DNA from: an uncultured Saprospirales bacterium
GTDB lineage: Bacteria; Bacteroidota; Bacteroidia; Chitinophagales; Saprospiraceae
Reading direction: 5' to 3'
DNA length: 64,000 nt
Assembly (NCBI GenBank): GCA_937864265.1
Contig: CALMIR010000200.1
Location: forward strand, 1 to 64,000
Shown: piece after piece, positions 17,088-24,860 of the stretch
Numbering within the stretch: position 1 is the first letter of the stretch
Layout of the letters: each line of letters starts with the position of its first letter
Translations under genes and position numbers: made by a program
The notes under the pieces: model-generated
What the model was told of the DNA's origin: nothing
Databases searched by the model: none
Seen by the model: only the letters and a program-made list of their open reading frames with translations

Positions 17088-19001
17088 ATGTTACAAAAAA
17101 TTACCCTACCACTGATGATAGCCCAGTTATGCATCATTGGCGCCCTTTGCGGGCAAAAAACAAATGCCGACTTACCCCATGGTGGCGGCTCTTTTGAACC
17201 AGAAAAAGTGGAATGTGTCCCTTTTGCCGAAAGGCAGCGCATTCAGAGCATGTTGGAAGAAAACATTGCCAGATTAAGGAATCAGGGGCTTTTGTCTTTT
17301 ACGCATTCGCCACAAATAGTGAACTTGGAATGGCCGCTCCGTCAGGCCGCCGGATTTGATTTCAGCAACTACTACGGCATTTCCAACTATGTGGATCATG
17401 ACCCACTTTTTGCAGAAAGCCATAATGATTGGGTGTTGGATTACAATTGCGGCAATCGCTCCTATGACGTCAGCGGGTATAACCATGCTGGGATTGACAT
17501 TTATTCCTGGCCTTTTGGTTGGAATATGACCTTTCAGGGGCAGGTGGAGGTGGTGGCTGCTGCGCCTGGCGTGATTATCGGAAAAGACGATGGATATTTT
17601 GATCAAAATTGTGCCTTCAATTCCAGCCCCTGGAATGCGGTGTATGTGATGCATCAGGATGGCTCAACCGCATGGTATGGTCATGTGCGGAATGGGTCAT
17701 TGACGACGAAGCAGATAGGCGAAAGCGTTGAGGTGGGGGAATATTTGGCCACCGTGGCCAGCAGCGGCAACTCGACAGGGCCGCATTTGCATTTTGAACT
17801 CTACGACGGCAATGGCAACTTGATCGATCCATACAGCGGCGCTTGCAACGACTATAATGTGGCATCCTGGTGGGCTGAGCAAAAACCCTATTACGAATCC
17901 AGGGTGAATACGGTGCTGATTGGCTGGGCGCCGCCAGAATTCAATTGGGACTGCCCTCCTGCCACACCGGAAAACCCGAACGCCAGTAATTGCTTTGAAG
18001 CGGGTAGCAGCCTGGTCTTTTCGGCCTATTTTCAGGATCAACTACAGGGGATGCAGTCGCAATACAGAGTTTTCCGACCCGATGGAACACTGCACGATTC
18101 CTGGACGCACAATTCTCCCTTTACCTATTCCGGATCCTGGTGGTACTGGACGCGCTTCATCGTCGCTGACGCTCTGCAGGGCGAATGGACTTTTGAAGTG
18201 AGTATGGCAGGCGACACGGTGAGGCGACATTTTCAAATATTAGCCGATGGATTAACAGCCAGCATAGCACCTATGGAGTTGATTTCGGCAGCATGCGCCT
18301 CTGAGGGGGTGCAATTAACGGCCAATGGCGGGGATCAGTACTTGTGGAGTACGGGTGATACCAGCCCTACCTTAGATATTACAGCATCGGGCATTTATTA
18401 TGTGACCGTGAGCAATAGCAATGGCTGTAGTGCAATGGCCAGCCGCCGGGTGGATTTATTGCCTACACCTGTTGTTAACACCATTGCGGGAAGTGAAACA
18501 GTGGACGCGTTGTCTTCAGCCAATTACTTAGTGGTGCCCACGGGTGGCACGACCTATGAGTGGGTCATCACTGGCGGAACCCAAGTCAGCGGCGGAAATA
18601 GCAGTTTCATTGGTGTAGAATGGGGTGAGGGGCCGATAGGGGAAATTTGTGTGACGCCAACTTCTGCGGATGCTTGTGTCGGCGAAACCCTGTGTGAATC
18701 TGTCACCATACTGCCCGTCATGAGCGCCGGGCAAATTCTCAGTTTGACGAAATGCTTGCTTTACCCCAATCCGGCCAGCGAGCATTTGAGGGTAGAATTG
18801 GTCTTTGGCCGCCCCATTACGACGCTTCAAGTACAATTGCTCGACCCAGTAGGGCAGGTCATTTGGTCGGAAATACAGGAGGGCATTAGCCAATGGGAAG
18901 CATCGCTGCCAATCCAGCATTTGCCAGCAGGACAATACTTTCTCAAAGTTCAAGCAGATGGGGAAGTGGGTGCAAGGGGCATCGTGGTAGCGGCGAAGTA
19001 A
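17088..19001 (+). CDS. secreted M23 peptidase with T9SS sorting domain
   Basis: 637 residues. An N-terminal signal segment is followed by a zinc metallopeptidase domain of family M23 (LytM): H133 and D137 in HAGID, then GPHLHFE with H233 and H235. These match the HxxxD and HxH zinc ligands, so the enzyme should be active. Two insertions carry cysteines. Immunoglobulin/PKD-like segments follow (about 385-540). The last ~75 residues (LYPNPASEHLRVELVF to the end) form a type A C-terminal domain for type IX secretion. Probable role: cell-wall or protein cleavage outside the cell. A possible TATTTTTG box at 17064 lies upstream. Confidence 0.88.
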   Translation: MLQKITLPLMIAQLCIIGALCGQKTNADLPHGGGSFEPEKVECVPFAERQRIQSMLEENIARLRNQGLLSFTHSPQIVNLEWPLRQAAGFDFSNYYGISNYVDHDPLFAESHNDWVLDYNCGNRSYDVSGYNHAGIDIYSWPFGWNMTFQGQVEVVAAAPGVIIGKDDGYFDQNCAFNSSPWNAVYVMHQDGSTAWYGHVRNGSLTTKQIGESVEVGEYLATVASSGNSTGPHLHFELYDGNGNLIDPYSGACNDYNVASWWAEQKPYYESRVNTVLIGWAPPEFNWDCPPATPENPNASNCFEAGSSLVFSAYFQDQLQGMQSQYRVFRPDGTLHDSWTHNSPFTYSGSWWYWTRFIVADALQGEWTFEVSMAGDTVRRHFQILADGLTASIAPMELISAACASEGVQLTANGGDQYLWSTGDTSPTLDITASGIYYVTVSNSNGCSAMASRRVDLLPTPVVNTIAGSETVDALSSANYLVVPTGGTTYEWVITGGTQVSGGNSSFIGVEWGEGPIGEICVTPTSADACVGETLCESVTILPVMSAGQILSLTKCLLYPNPASEHLRVELVFGRPITTLQVQLLDPVGQVIWSEIQEGISQWEASLPIQHLPAGQYFLKVQADGEVGARGIVVAAK

Positions 19002-19096
19002 AGGTATCGCGTTTTTTTGATGCCAATCGGGAAGCTCAAGCCTGATTGGCATCAACACTTGGAAATAGCTTCACGACCAGCATCATTCCGAAAATT

Positions 19097-19146
19097 TCCG
19101 AAAAAAATTCAGAATTCCCGGACGGGCTTCCGAAAAGATTCTGAAT
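19097..19146. promoter_or_regulatory. candidate activator-binding repeats upstream of small gene 1
   Basis: Two TCCGAAAA half-sites about 35 bp apart, with AATTCAGAAT and its exact inverse ATTCTGAATT between and after them. The block aligns closely with those at 20071 and 31576 and sits 62-112 bp upstream of the -24 element, where enhancer sites of sigma54 activators usually lie. The binding protein is inferred to be one of the locus A or B activators. Confidence 0.6.
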
Positions 19147-19178
19147 TGGGCATGTAGCTATTTTTGCAACTAATTGGT

Positions 19179-19191
19179 AATCAATTATTTG
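19179..19191 (+). promoter_or_regulatory. IHF-consensus site, small gene 1
   Basis: AATCAATTATTTG fits WATCAANNNNTTR exactly. It lies between the TCCGAAAA block and the sigma54-like promoter, the standard place for a DNA bend. Found at the same place in the sister promoters. Confidence 0.5.
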
Positions 19192-19206
19192 TATTTTATT
19201 TTTATT

Positions 19207-19224
19207 TTGGCATGGCTTTAGAAT
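19207..19224 (+). promoter_or_regulatory. sigma54-like promoter, small gene 1
   Basis: TTGGCATGGCTTTAGAAT: a good -24 element (TTGGCAT) with GG-N10-GA; the -12 dinucleotide is GA instead of the usual GC. The sequence is conserved in the promoters at 20182 and 31688. A further conserved TATTGGTAT lies just downstream. Expected transcription start near 19233, 39 bp before the ATG. Confidence 0.5.
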
Positions 19225-19271
19225 ATCTATTGGTATCAACCAGATATTCAACAACAAAAAAATATAAAGCC

Positions 19272-19487
19272 ATGAGAAATCAAAATTTGCTCCGCTTTAC
19301 AGACTCCAAAGCCCTTGTGCTCCATCAAGCTAATTTAGTAAATAACAACTTGCACCAGCTTAGGTCGCATGTACGCCATACCGTGCGCCAAAGAAAGCCA
19401 GGTAGCCACCTCAATTTGGTTCTTTTCTTGAATTGGCTGGGTGAAAAAACATCAGTTCAGCAACCGGATGTTGATGAGCCTGACTAA
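19272..19487 (+). CDS. small paralogous protein 1 of the sigma54 cassettes
   Basis: 71 residues starting MRNQNLLRFTDSK. A longer in-frame extension to 19164 exists, but the paralogs and the promoter position favour the ATG at 19272. Shared features with the proteins at 20247 and 31753: an N-terminal M(K/R)NxNL, a basic helix-like centre (LRSHVRHTVRQRK), and LFLNWL. The acidic tail is shorter here and lacks the WELAPEALVYIP ending of the other two. No signal peptide or membrane helix. Function unknown. Monocistronic, between its own sigma54-like promoter and terminator. Confidence 0.75.
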   Translation: MRNQNLLRFTDSKALVLHQANLVNNNLHQLRSHVRHTVRQRKPGSHLNLVLFLNWLGEKTSVQQPDVDEPD

Positions 19488-19529
19488 GGTCAACCAATAA
19501 AGGTCTATTTTCCATAAGATTGCAATAGG

Positions 19530-19556
19530 GCCGCGCTGAAAAGGGCGGCTTTTTTT
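19530..19556 (+). terminator. intrinsic terminator, small gene 1
   Basis: GCCGC pairs with GCGGC around a 10-nt loop, followed by seven T, 42 bp after the stop codon. The same terminator type follows the other two small genes. Confidence 0.8.
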
Positions 19557-19569
19557 ATGCAAAAAAAAT

Positions 19570-20011
19570 CGGAATTAAATCGCTGTAAATCAATTGTATA
19601 TGAATAGTTGTGGAATTTTTTCAATTTTTTTCACCCTCTTTTTATGGAATCCACCCGCCCTTGAACTCTTTATTACGAAACCACTTGAAAACAACCCAAC
19701 CCAAAAAACCGCTTGAAAGCAAAGACCCCGAAAAGCCATTTGAAAACAGCAACCCCGAAAAATCATTTGAAGGCAAACCCCCGAAAAGCCATTTGAAAAC
19801 AGCAAACTCAGAAAACCACTTGAAGGCAAAGAACCAAAAAGCCATTTGAAAACAGCAACCCCGAAAAACCATTTGAAGGCAAACGAGTATTAGGTTAAAA
19901 AGCCCCAAAAGCCATTTTTTTACCCGTATAATCCCTGCATAACCCCATTAAAACCAAACTTGTTCATTAGCCCTAATAAGTGCCTACCCGATGAGGGTGG
20001 GCTTTTTTTTT
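19570..20011 (+). repeat. repeat element E1 with ~27-nt tandem array
   Basis: First of four related elements (E1-E4). It starts with a T-rich lead and TTTTTATGGAATCCACCCG, then from 19681 to about 19885 has eight tandem units of 26-28 nt, each beginning CCATTTGAAAGC or similar and ending CCCCGAAAA, followed by a conserved unique tail (CCCTGCATAACCCCATTAAAA). The mix of 26- and 27-nt units breaks any reading frame, and the frame differs between elements, so it is probably non-coding. It ends in a strong terminator at 19982, so it could be the body of a small RNA or a protein-binding array; there is no proof of either. Confidence 0.7.
19982..20011 (+). terminator. intrinsic terminator of element E1
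   Basis: GCCTACCC pairs with GGGTGGGC (one G-T pair) around a 5-nt loop, followed by nine T. The hairpin is conserved at the end of all four elements, with the stem bases changing together in E3 and E4. Confidence 0.8.
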
Positions 20012-20070
20012 GCTACACCTGAACGAACGGCATCTACCTGATTCTATTCTTTTTTCGGAGTCGGGAAAAT

Positions 20071-20120
20071 TCCGAAAAAAATACTGAAAAGCCGGAGCCG
20101 TTTCCGAAAAGATTTTGAAT
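20071..20120. promoter_or_regulatory. candidate activator-binding repeats upstream of small gene 2
   Basis: TCCGAAAAAAATACTGAAAA and a second TTCCGAAAAGATTTTGAAT, aligned with the blocks at 19097 and 31576. Ends 64 bp upstream of the -24 GG. Confidence 0.6.
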
Positions 20121-20153
20121 CAGTCAAATGAAATAAAATTGCATGTAGTTGAT

Positions 20154-20166
20154 AATCAACAGGTTG
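20154..20166 (+). promoter_or_regulatory. IHF-consensus site, small gene 2
   Basis: AATCAACAGGTTG matches WATCAANNNNTTR exactly, between the activator block and the promoter. Confidence 0.5.
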
Positions 20167-20181
20167 ATTTTTTATGGTGTT

Positions 20182-20199
20182 TTGGCATGGAATTAGAAT
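20182..20199 (+). promoter_or_regulatory. sigma54-like promoter, small gene 2
   Basis: TTGGCATGGAATTAGAAT, GG-N10-GA, as at small genes 1 and 3. Predicted start near 20208, 39 bp before the ATG. Confidence 0.5.
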
Positions 20200-20246
20200 A
20201 AGTATTGGTATCTGTGAAATATTCTTGAATAAAAAAATAAAAAACC

Positions 20247-20474
20247 ATGAAAAATCAAAATTTAATCAGCTTTTCAGACTCAAATGCAACTGCACAATCT
20301 TTGTCAACTTCCCCTGCCAACAGCCTATACCAAATCCGGCAGGATATCCGCCACACGGTACGAGAAAGAAAACAGTACCTTTTCTTGAACTGGCTCAGTC
20401 CAAAACCTGAAAAAGGGAAGCAAGAAGGAGATGATTGGGAGTTGGCTCCCGAAGCACTTGTCTATATCCCATAA
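20247..20474 (+). CDS. small paralogous protein 2 of the sigma54 cassettes
   Basis: 75 residues, MKNQNLISFSDSN at the start, a basic centre (LYQIRQDIRHTVRERK), LFLNWLSPK, then an acidic tail ending DDWELAPEALVYIP. The tail is identical in its last 12 residues to small protein 3, while the part between is variable. This suggests selection on the two ends. Soluble, no known family that I recognise. Could be a signal adaptor, an antitoxin-like or inhibitory peptide, but nothing in the sequence decides. Confidence 0.78.
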   Translation: MKNQNLISFSDSNATAQSLSTSPANSLYQIRQDIRHTVRERKQYLFLNWLSPKPEKGKQEGDDWELAPEALVYIP

Positions 20475-20485
20475 GATAGCATTGG

Positions 20486-20513
20486 GCCGCGCTTTTCAGT
20501 GCGGCTTTTTTTT
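20486..20513 (+). terminator. intrinsic terminator, small gene 2
   Basis: GCCGC, 10-nt spacer, GCGGC and eight T, just after the stop codon. Confidence 0.8.
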
Positions 20514-20524
20514 GTGCCAATGAA

Positions 20525-20885
20525 CGGAGTTAAATTACTGTAAATCAGATGCATGTAAATAGCTGCGAAATTTTTTCAATTTTTTTCACCCTCTTTTTAT
20601 GGAATCCACCCGCCCTTGAACTCTTTATTACGAAACCACTTGAAAGCAAAGACCCCGAAAAGCCGTTTGAAAACAGCAAACTCAGAAAACCACTTGAAAG
20701 CAAAGACCCCGAAAAGCCATTTGAAAACAGCAACCCCGAAAAACCATTTGAAGGCAAACGAGTATTAGGTTAAAAAGCCCCAAAAGCCATTTTTTTACCC
20801 GTATAATCCCTGCATAACCCCATTAAAACCAAACTTGTTCATTAGCCCTAATAAGTGCCTACCCGATGAGGGTGGGCGTTTTTTA
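20525..20885 (+). repeat. repeat element E2 with ~27-nt tandem array
   Basis: Second copy of the element. Five tandem units (20636 to about 20757). Positions 20715-20877 are identical to 19840-20002 of E1 (163 of 163 bases by eye). The terminator (20857-20885) touches the stop codon of the convergent receiver-TIR gene, so the element forms the end of locus A. Confidence 0.7.
20857..20885 (+). terminator. intrinsic terminator of element E2
   Basis: Same GCCTACCC/GGGTGGGC hairpin as in E1, then GTTTTTT. Its T-run overlaps the stop codon of the minus-strand gene ending at 20883. Confidence 0.7.
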
Positions 20886-21695
20886 TTTAGGTAAGATGCC
20901 CTCAATACCTTTAATTACCTGCAACCATGCTTCGTCTTGATCAGTAAATGATGTCACAGGTTTGCCTTCTTTGGGTAAAGCAGTTAGTTTGTTAAACGGA
21001 AGGCTAGTGCTTGTCCAAGCACAGTGACTGAGAATAATAGGAACCACTTTGGCCGTTCCCGCTTCATACCTTTTCATGGCGCGTTCTATTTCAACATCCA
21101 TGATGTAATCAGTATCCAGCGCATTGGCACTAATGAAAAGCAGTATTATATCAGCGGATTCCAACTCCTTTTTTATTTTATCGTTCCATTCTTCGCCAGG
21201 AAACAAATCACCATCATCCCAGCTTTCTATGCGTTGGTTTCTTTTTAGGGGCGAAGCATGCTTTTTGAATGCTTCGAGAAAGGCGCGGTCTTCTTTTGAA
21301 TAAGAAAAAAACAGCTTCACTTTTTTGAGTATTCTTTCAAACCCATCCGCCCATTCTTCCGCATTGGATTCCAACTTATTGAATGCTAGGCTTGCGCCTA
21401 GATCTTTTGCCTTATTTAAGTCCTTATAATGTGATGCACCCGTTACCGCCACGATCCGAATAAAAGGCCATTTTTCTTTTGCCCATTCAATCAATTCAAA
21501 GCCATCCCCTGGCTGTTGATTCTCTAGGTATAGGTCAATGACCAGCATGTCGAAATTGGGTGCTCTGAGCTGTTCTTTGGCCGCTTTGCTGCTTTTGACA
21601 AAAGTAATGTCATATACATTTCCAAAGCTTTCCTGCATTTCTTTTTGAGTAGGTTCATCGTCTTCCACCCATAAGATTTTTGCTTTTTCGCTCAT
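20883..21695 (-). CDS. receiver-TIR fusion protein
   Basis: 270 residues from the ATG at 21695, whose ATGA overlaps the stop of the upstream activator gene. Residues 1-120 form a response-regulator receiver: acidic pocket E11 D12 D13, phospho-acceptor D54 (LVIDLYL), conserved T85 (VAVTGAS) and K107. Residues 125-270 are a TIR domain (VKLFFSYSKEDRAFL, ESWDDGDLFPGEEW, ADIILLFISANALDTDYIMD) with E202 in the position of the NADase glutamate. TIR enzymes cleave NAD+ or make signal nucleotides from it. Here phosphorylation of the receiver would control it (inference). Last gene of locus A and without counterpart in locus B. It could instead act as a scaffold. Confidence 0.9.
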   Translation of the reverse strand: MSEKAKILWVEDDEPTQKEMQESFGNVYDITFVKSSKAAKEQLRAPNFDMLVIDLYLENQQPGDGFELIEWAKEKWPFIRIVAVTGASHYKDLNKAKDLGASLAFNKLESNAEEWADGFERILKKVKLFFSYSKEDRAFLEAFKKHASPLKRNQRIESWDDGDLFPGEEWNDKIKKELESADIILLFISANALDTDYIMDVEIERAMKRYEAGTAKVVPIILSHCAWTSTSLPFNKLTALPKEGKPVTSFTDQDEAWLQVIKGIEGILPK

Positions 21696-23200
21696 GGTAT
21701 CAACTTGTATTTTTTGCAAATAATCGGAAATTCCAGAAACAGTTTTTGGTCTTTGTATTTTTCGTAATATTTATCCACAATGCGGTAGCGCAACTGGTCG
21801 AGATTTTCGAAACCCAATTGTGCCACAATAGCCGATTTATTCCTCCCTTCGCGAAAGGCCGTTTCAATTTCCAATAATTCTCGGCGGGCGGTTTGGTAGT
21901 CGAGGTTGTGGTTTTGTTCTAACGCTTTAGGTTCATCCGTAATGGGTGCAGGGTTGACTGTTGCGATAAATTCCGCATGAGGTACGCCAAAAAACTCCTC
22001 TGGCAAGAAGGAAGCATCTAACACTTCTTTTTTGGCCACCTTGCGCTTTAACAAGAGGCGCTTAATGATGTTCACCAATTCACGGATATTTTCCGGCCAA
22101 TGATACTGGTGGAAAAGCGCCCAGATTTCAGATGAAAAAAAAGCAGGCTCTGCGCCCCGTTGCCGGATATAATGTTCGGCGATAAGTCTCAAATCGGCGA
22201 TACGTTCGCGCAGTGGAGGTATGGTGATTTTGTAATCGTTCAGCCGAGCGTACAAGTCCTGGCGAAATTTTCCCTCGGCTATAGCCGCTTTGAGGTCGCG
22301 ATTGGTAGCCGCTACGATTTGTACGTCCACCGTTCTTGTTTTTCCACCGATGGGGGTGACTTCGCCCGTTTCTAAAACCCTCAACAATTGGGCTTGTACG
22401 ATGGGATCTATTTCGCCAATTTCATCTAAAAAAAGAATGCCGCCATCAGCTTGTTCAAAGACCCCCACCTTATCCTCAATCGCGCCGGTAAAGCTGCCTT
22501 TTTTGTGACCAAACAAGGCACTTTGAACCAATTCTTTATTGACTTCTACCAAATTCAGTGCTTCAAAAGGCTTATCTTTTTTTACCCCCTGGCTATGCAG
22601 GTAGCGGGCTGCATTTTCTTTACCCACGCCTGTTTCGCCCAGTATCAATACCGTGATGTCGGTTTCCTCAGAAAGGGCGATCAGTTCTTCGCGGATTTCC
22701 TGAATGCGGGGGGTATTGCCAAGGAATGGATAGGGATCGTTAGGTGCCTGAGTTGGGGTAAGAACCGTATTGGCAGTTGGCTCGATCAAGTCGGCCATGA
22801 TATTGGCCAATGCTTTTTGCTTGGCGATTTCAGCATCTATAACCTGCTGCCATATCTGGTAATTGATGCTTTCTTTGCGCAAAAATTGGGCAGCGCCCAA
22901 CTCCAAAGCCCTTCGGAATTTTTGCTCATCGCCGTGTTGGGTAATTACAATGACGGGGTACTGGGGGTACTCCTTTTTTAAGGTGGCTAAAAAGTCTAGT
23001 CCTGCCGGGTTTTGATCATTGCTGCCGAATACCAAGTCCAACAAGATAAGGTCAAAACTTCTTTCTTTTAAGCGGGGTACTGCTTTTTCCGGCGAAAGCA
23101 CAGCATATAATTCAAAAGCATTGCCCAGGCCTTCTTTCAACTCTTTCAGAAAAGTAGGGTCATCGTCAATGATCAATAGATTTGCTTTTGAGTTGGCCAT
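21692..23200 (-). CDS. sigma54-dependent response regulator of locus A
   Basis: 502 residues from the ATG at 23200, 1 bp after the stop of the previous gene; an in-frame extension upstream lies inside that gene. Receiver at 1-120 (D12-D14, phospho-acceptor D55, K108), then an AAA+ sigma54-interaction domain: Walker A GETGVGKE, Walker B GGILFLDEIGE, arginine-finger region IPPLRERI. The sigma54-contact loop reads GSFTGA instead of GAFTGA. The C-terminus (about 430-480) is a Fis-like helix-turn-helix, followed by a tail ending KKYKLIP that resembles the ends of the two locus B activators. It should open promoters of the -24/-12 type, probably those described here. Confidence 0.9.
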   Translation of the reverse strand: MANSKANLLIIDDDPTFLKELKEGLGNAFELYAVLSPEKAVPRLKERSFDLILLDLVFGSNDQNPAGLDFLATLKKEYPQYPVIVITQHGDEQKFRRALELGAAQFLRKESINYQIWQQVIDAEIAKQKALANIMADLIEPTANTVLTPTQAPNDPYPFLGNTPRIQEIREELIALSEETDITVLILGETGVGKENAARYLHSQGVKKDKPFEALNLVEVNKELVQSALFGHKKGSFTGAIEDKVGVFEQADGGILFLDEIGEIDPIVQAQLLRVLETGEVTPIGGKTRTVDVQIVAATNRDLKAAIAEGKFRQDLYARLNDYKITIPPLRERIADLRLIAEHYIRQRGAEPAFFSSEIWALFHQYHWPENIRELVNIIKRLLLKRKVAKKEVLDASFLPEEFFGVPHAEFIATVNPAPITDEPKALEQNHNLDYQTARRELLEIETAFREGRNKSAIVAQLGFENLDQLRYRIVDKYYEKYKDQKLFLEFPIICKKYKLIP

Positions 23201-23201
23201 T

Positions 23202-24860
23202 TTACAATGCATTGAGGCGTTCCTGTTGCTTTTTAATCTGGATGAGGGCCTGGATGGCGGATAGCCATTTGACAGCATCGAACTCTTCTTTGAACAAGAA
23301 CTTTCGGGCGCTGCTCTTGCTGATGTTCATCCGAGTAGGCATACTACTGTCTTTGGATACGACCAGCAGGGGAATGTCTGGATAACGTTCTTGCAATAGC
23401 TGAATGAGATTTAAGCCATCTGTAGTTTCGCTTTCCCCCGTTTTGAAGTACAAATCGAGGATGAGCAAATCAAAGTCCTGCTCCCACAAAGCATCTTTGG
23501 CTTGTTCAATGGTGCTGGCTCGTTCAAAGTGGTATTCGCCCGAAAGTTCTGCGATGCGCTGATACCAATCGTCTTCGTCTTCCACCACCAAGATAGCTGG
23601 CTTGTCTTCCCAATCCTTATTGCTTTGATTGAACAATAAAATTTCCGCTAAGGAGTATTGTTTGCCTACTTTAAGGCCAATTAGCACCGTCGCCCATTTT
23701 TCAGCATCGAATGTACTTTTTGAAAAGAAAAAATCCGCTTTTTCCTCTGCGATGGTATGGAAGATCATTTCGCGATCGTCGTGTACAGTGACAATACCGA
23801 GCGGTTTATGGGGATACTGCTGTTTGAGCCGACTGATCCAATCCAGCCCTGCTAAGTGTTCGGAGTCATCCAATCCTAAATCTAATAGAATCAGGTCAAA
23901 GTCTGTTTCTTTTTGCTGCACATATTCTTCCAATTCGTCTATGCTATGAATGCTGCTAAAAGTAAAGTGGTGTAAGTTGTCTTTTAATTGCTGGTGAAAC
24001 GCCGGATCATCGTCAATAAGTAAAATATGGCCCGCATAATCCAGAGTGACGTACTTGGAATTGATTTGCCGGAATAGCGTCACCATATTGCCGATGCCAT
24101 TGAAAGGGTCTAACTTTCTATAAGCTTGTTCCAATTCCGCTAGCGCTGCTTCGCTCATATCGCGGGGTTTTGAAAAAATATGGTGCAGCCCCTGCACAAA
24201 TGATGCTATATCAGCCTCCTGTATTTCGTGATAGAAAGGCAGGGACAGAAAATAATCCTTGTAATTGAGCCATCGGTTGTAAAAATATTGGAAGGCTTTT
24301 TTCTTCTCGTCGGCCCACAGTTTTTCTTTCCAGACTTGCTCGAAGGGTTCTTTTGACCGCTTTAACTTCTCGCTGCCATAAAGCGAAAGCTCTGCGTTGT
24401 TCAATACCTGGCGGATTTTACTGATGGAATCAATGATGCCTTCCTGGTTGTGGCCTTTGAAAAAGAGCTTCAATTTGTCCACTACTTGATCATATCCATT
24501 GCCAATGTGTTCAATTTCGTCGGATGTGCTAACCGGCAAAGCATTATTGATGAAATGATTCAGGTCGAAATCCGAATCGATATCCAATAGGGGTAAGTAG
24601 TTGGGGTTTCCTTTTTTTAGGCCAAAACCAGCAACTATCAATTTGGTAGCTGGTGCGTGGCGAGCCAGATAGGTTTTCCAAATACTGGCGATAGACAGGT
24701 ATTGTTTGTTGAGGATGTAGGGTTCTACCACGATGACGGCATCAAAGGCATCATAGCTTTTGATGGATTGATCCATCGGCACCAACTTGTGCTTATCCGA
24801 CCATTGCGATCGGAGGCGATGGATGATGTTTTCGTTATTGGATACGATGTATAGCCTCAT
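23202..24860 (-). CDS. pseudo-receiver plus two receivers, locus A
   Basis: 552 residues. The N-terminal ~110 residues look like a degenerate receiver (RLYIVSNNE, AVIVVEPYIL, KLIVAGFG) without the acidic pocket. A helical domain follows (about 120-270), containing the GH motif KGHNQEGIIDSISKIRQVL. Then come two full receivers: one at about 278-395 (D283-D285, phospho-acceptor D327) and one at about 421-540 (E427 D428, phospho-acceptor D469). There is no output domain, so it fits a phosphorelay hub that takes phosphate from the kinase-like protein and passes or absorbs it. The first 270 residues match the whole locus B protein at 35341-36171. ATGA overlap with the previous gene. Confidence 0.85.
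   Translation of the reverse strand: MRLYIVSNNENIIHRLRSQWSDKHKLVPMDQSIKSYDAFDAVIVVEPYILNKQYLSIASIWKTYLARHAPATKLIVAGFGLKKGNPNYLPLLDIDSDFDLNHFINNALPVSTSDEIEHIGNGYDQVVDKLKLFFKGHNQEGIIDSISKIRQVLNNAELSLYGSEKLKRSKEPFEQVWKEKLWADEKKKAFQYFYNRWLNYKDYFLSLPFYHEIQEADIASFVQGLHHIFSKPRDMSEAALAELEQAYRKLDPFNGIGNMVTLFRQINSKYVTLDYAGHILLIDDDPAFHQQLKDNLHHFTFSSIHSIDELEEYVQQKETDFDLILLDLGLDDSEHLAGLDWISRLKQQYPHKPLGIVTVHDDREMIFHTIAEEKADFFFSKSTFDAEKWATVLIGLKVGKQYSLAEILLFNQSNKDWEDKPAILVVEDEDDWYQRIAELSGEYHFERASTIEQAKDALWEQDFDLLILDLYFKTGESETTDGLNLIQLLQERYPDIPLLVVSKDSSMPTRMNISKSSARKFLFKEEFDAVKWLSAIQALIQIKKQQERLNAL

Noticed and set aside
19201-19250. Housekeeping promoter for small gene 1
   Set aside because: No TAnnTTTG box is present, while the GG-N10-GA element is conserved in all three cassettes.
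19681-20757. The ~27-nt tandem arrays as CRISPR arrays
   Set aside because: Units follow each other directly without unique spacers of constant length, and no cas gene is present.
19590-20773. Open frames inside E1 and E2 on either strand as repeat proteins
   Set aside because: Units of 26, 27 and 28 nt shift the frame within one element, and homologous stretches are read in different frames in E1 and E2.
20883-21695. The TIR gene as part of a Thoeris or CBASS system
   Set aside because: No ThsA-like SIR2/SLOG or macro-domain protein, no CD-NTase and no other marker gene lies in the window.
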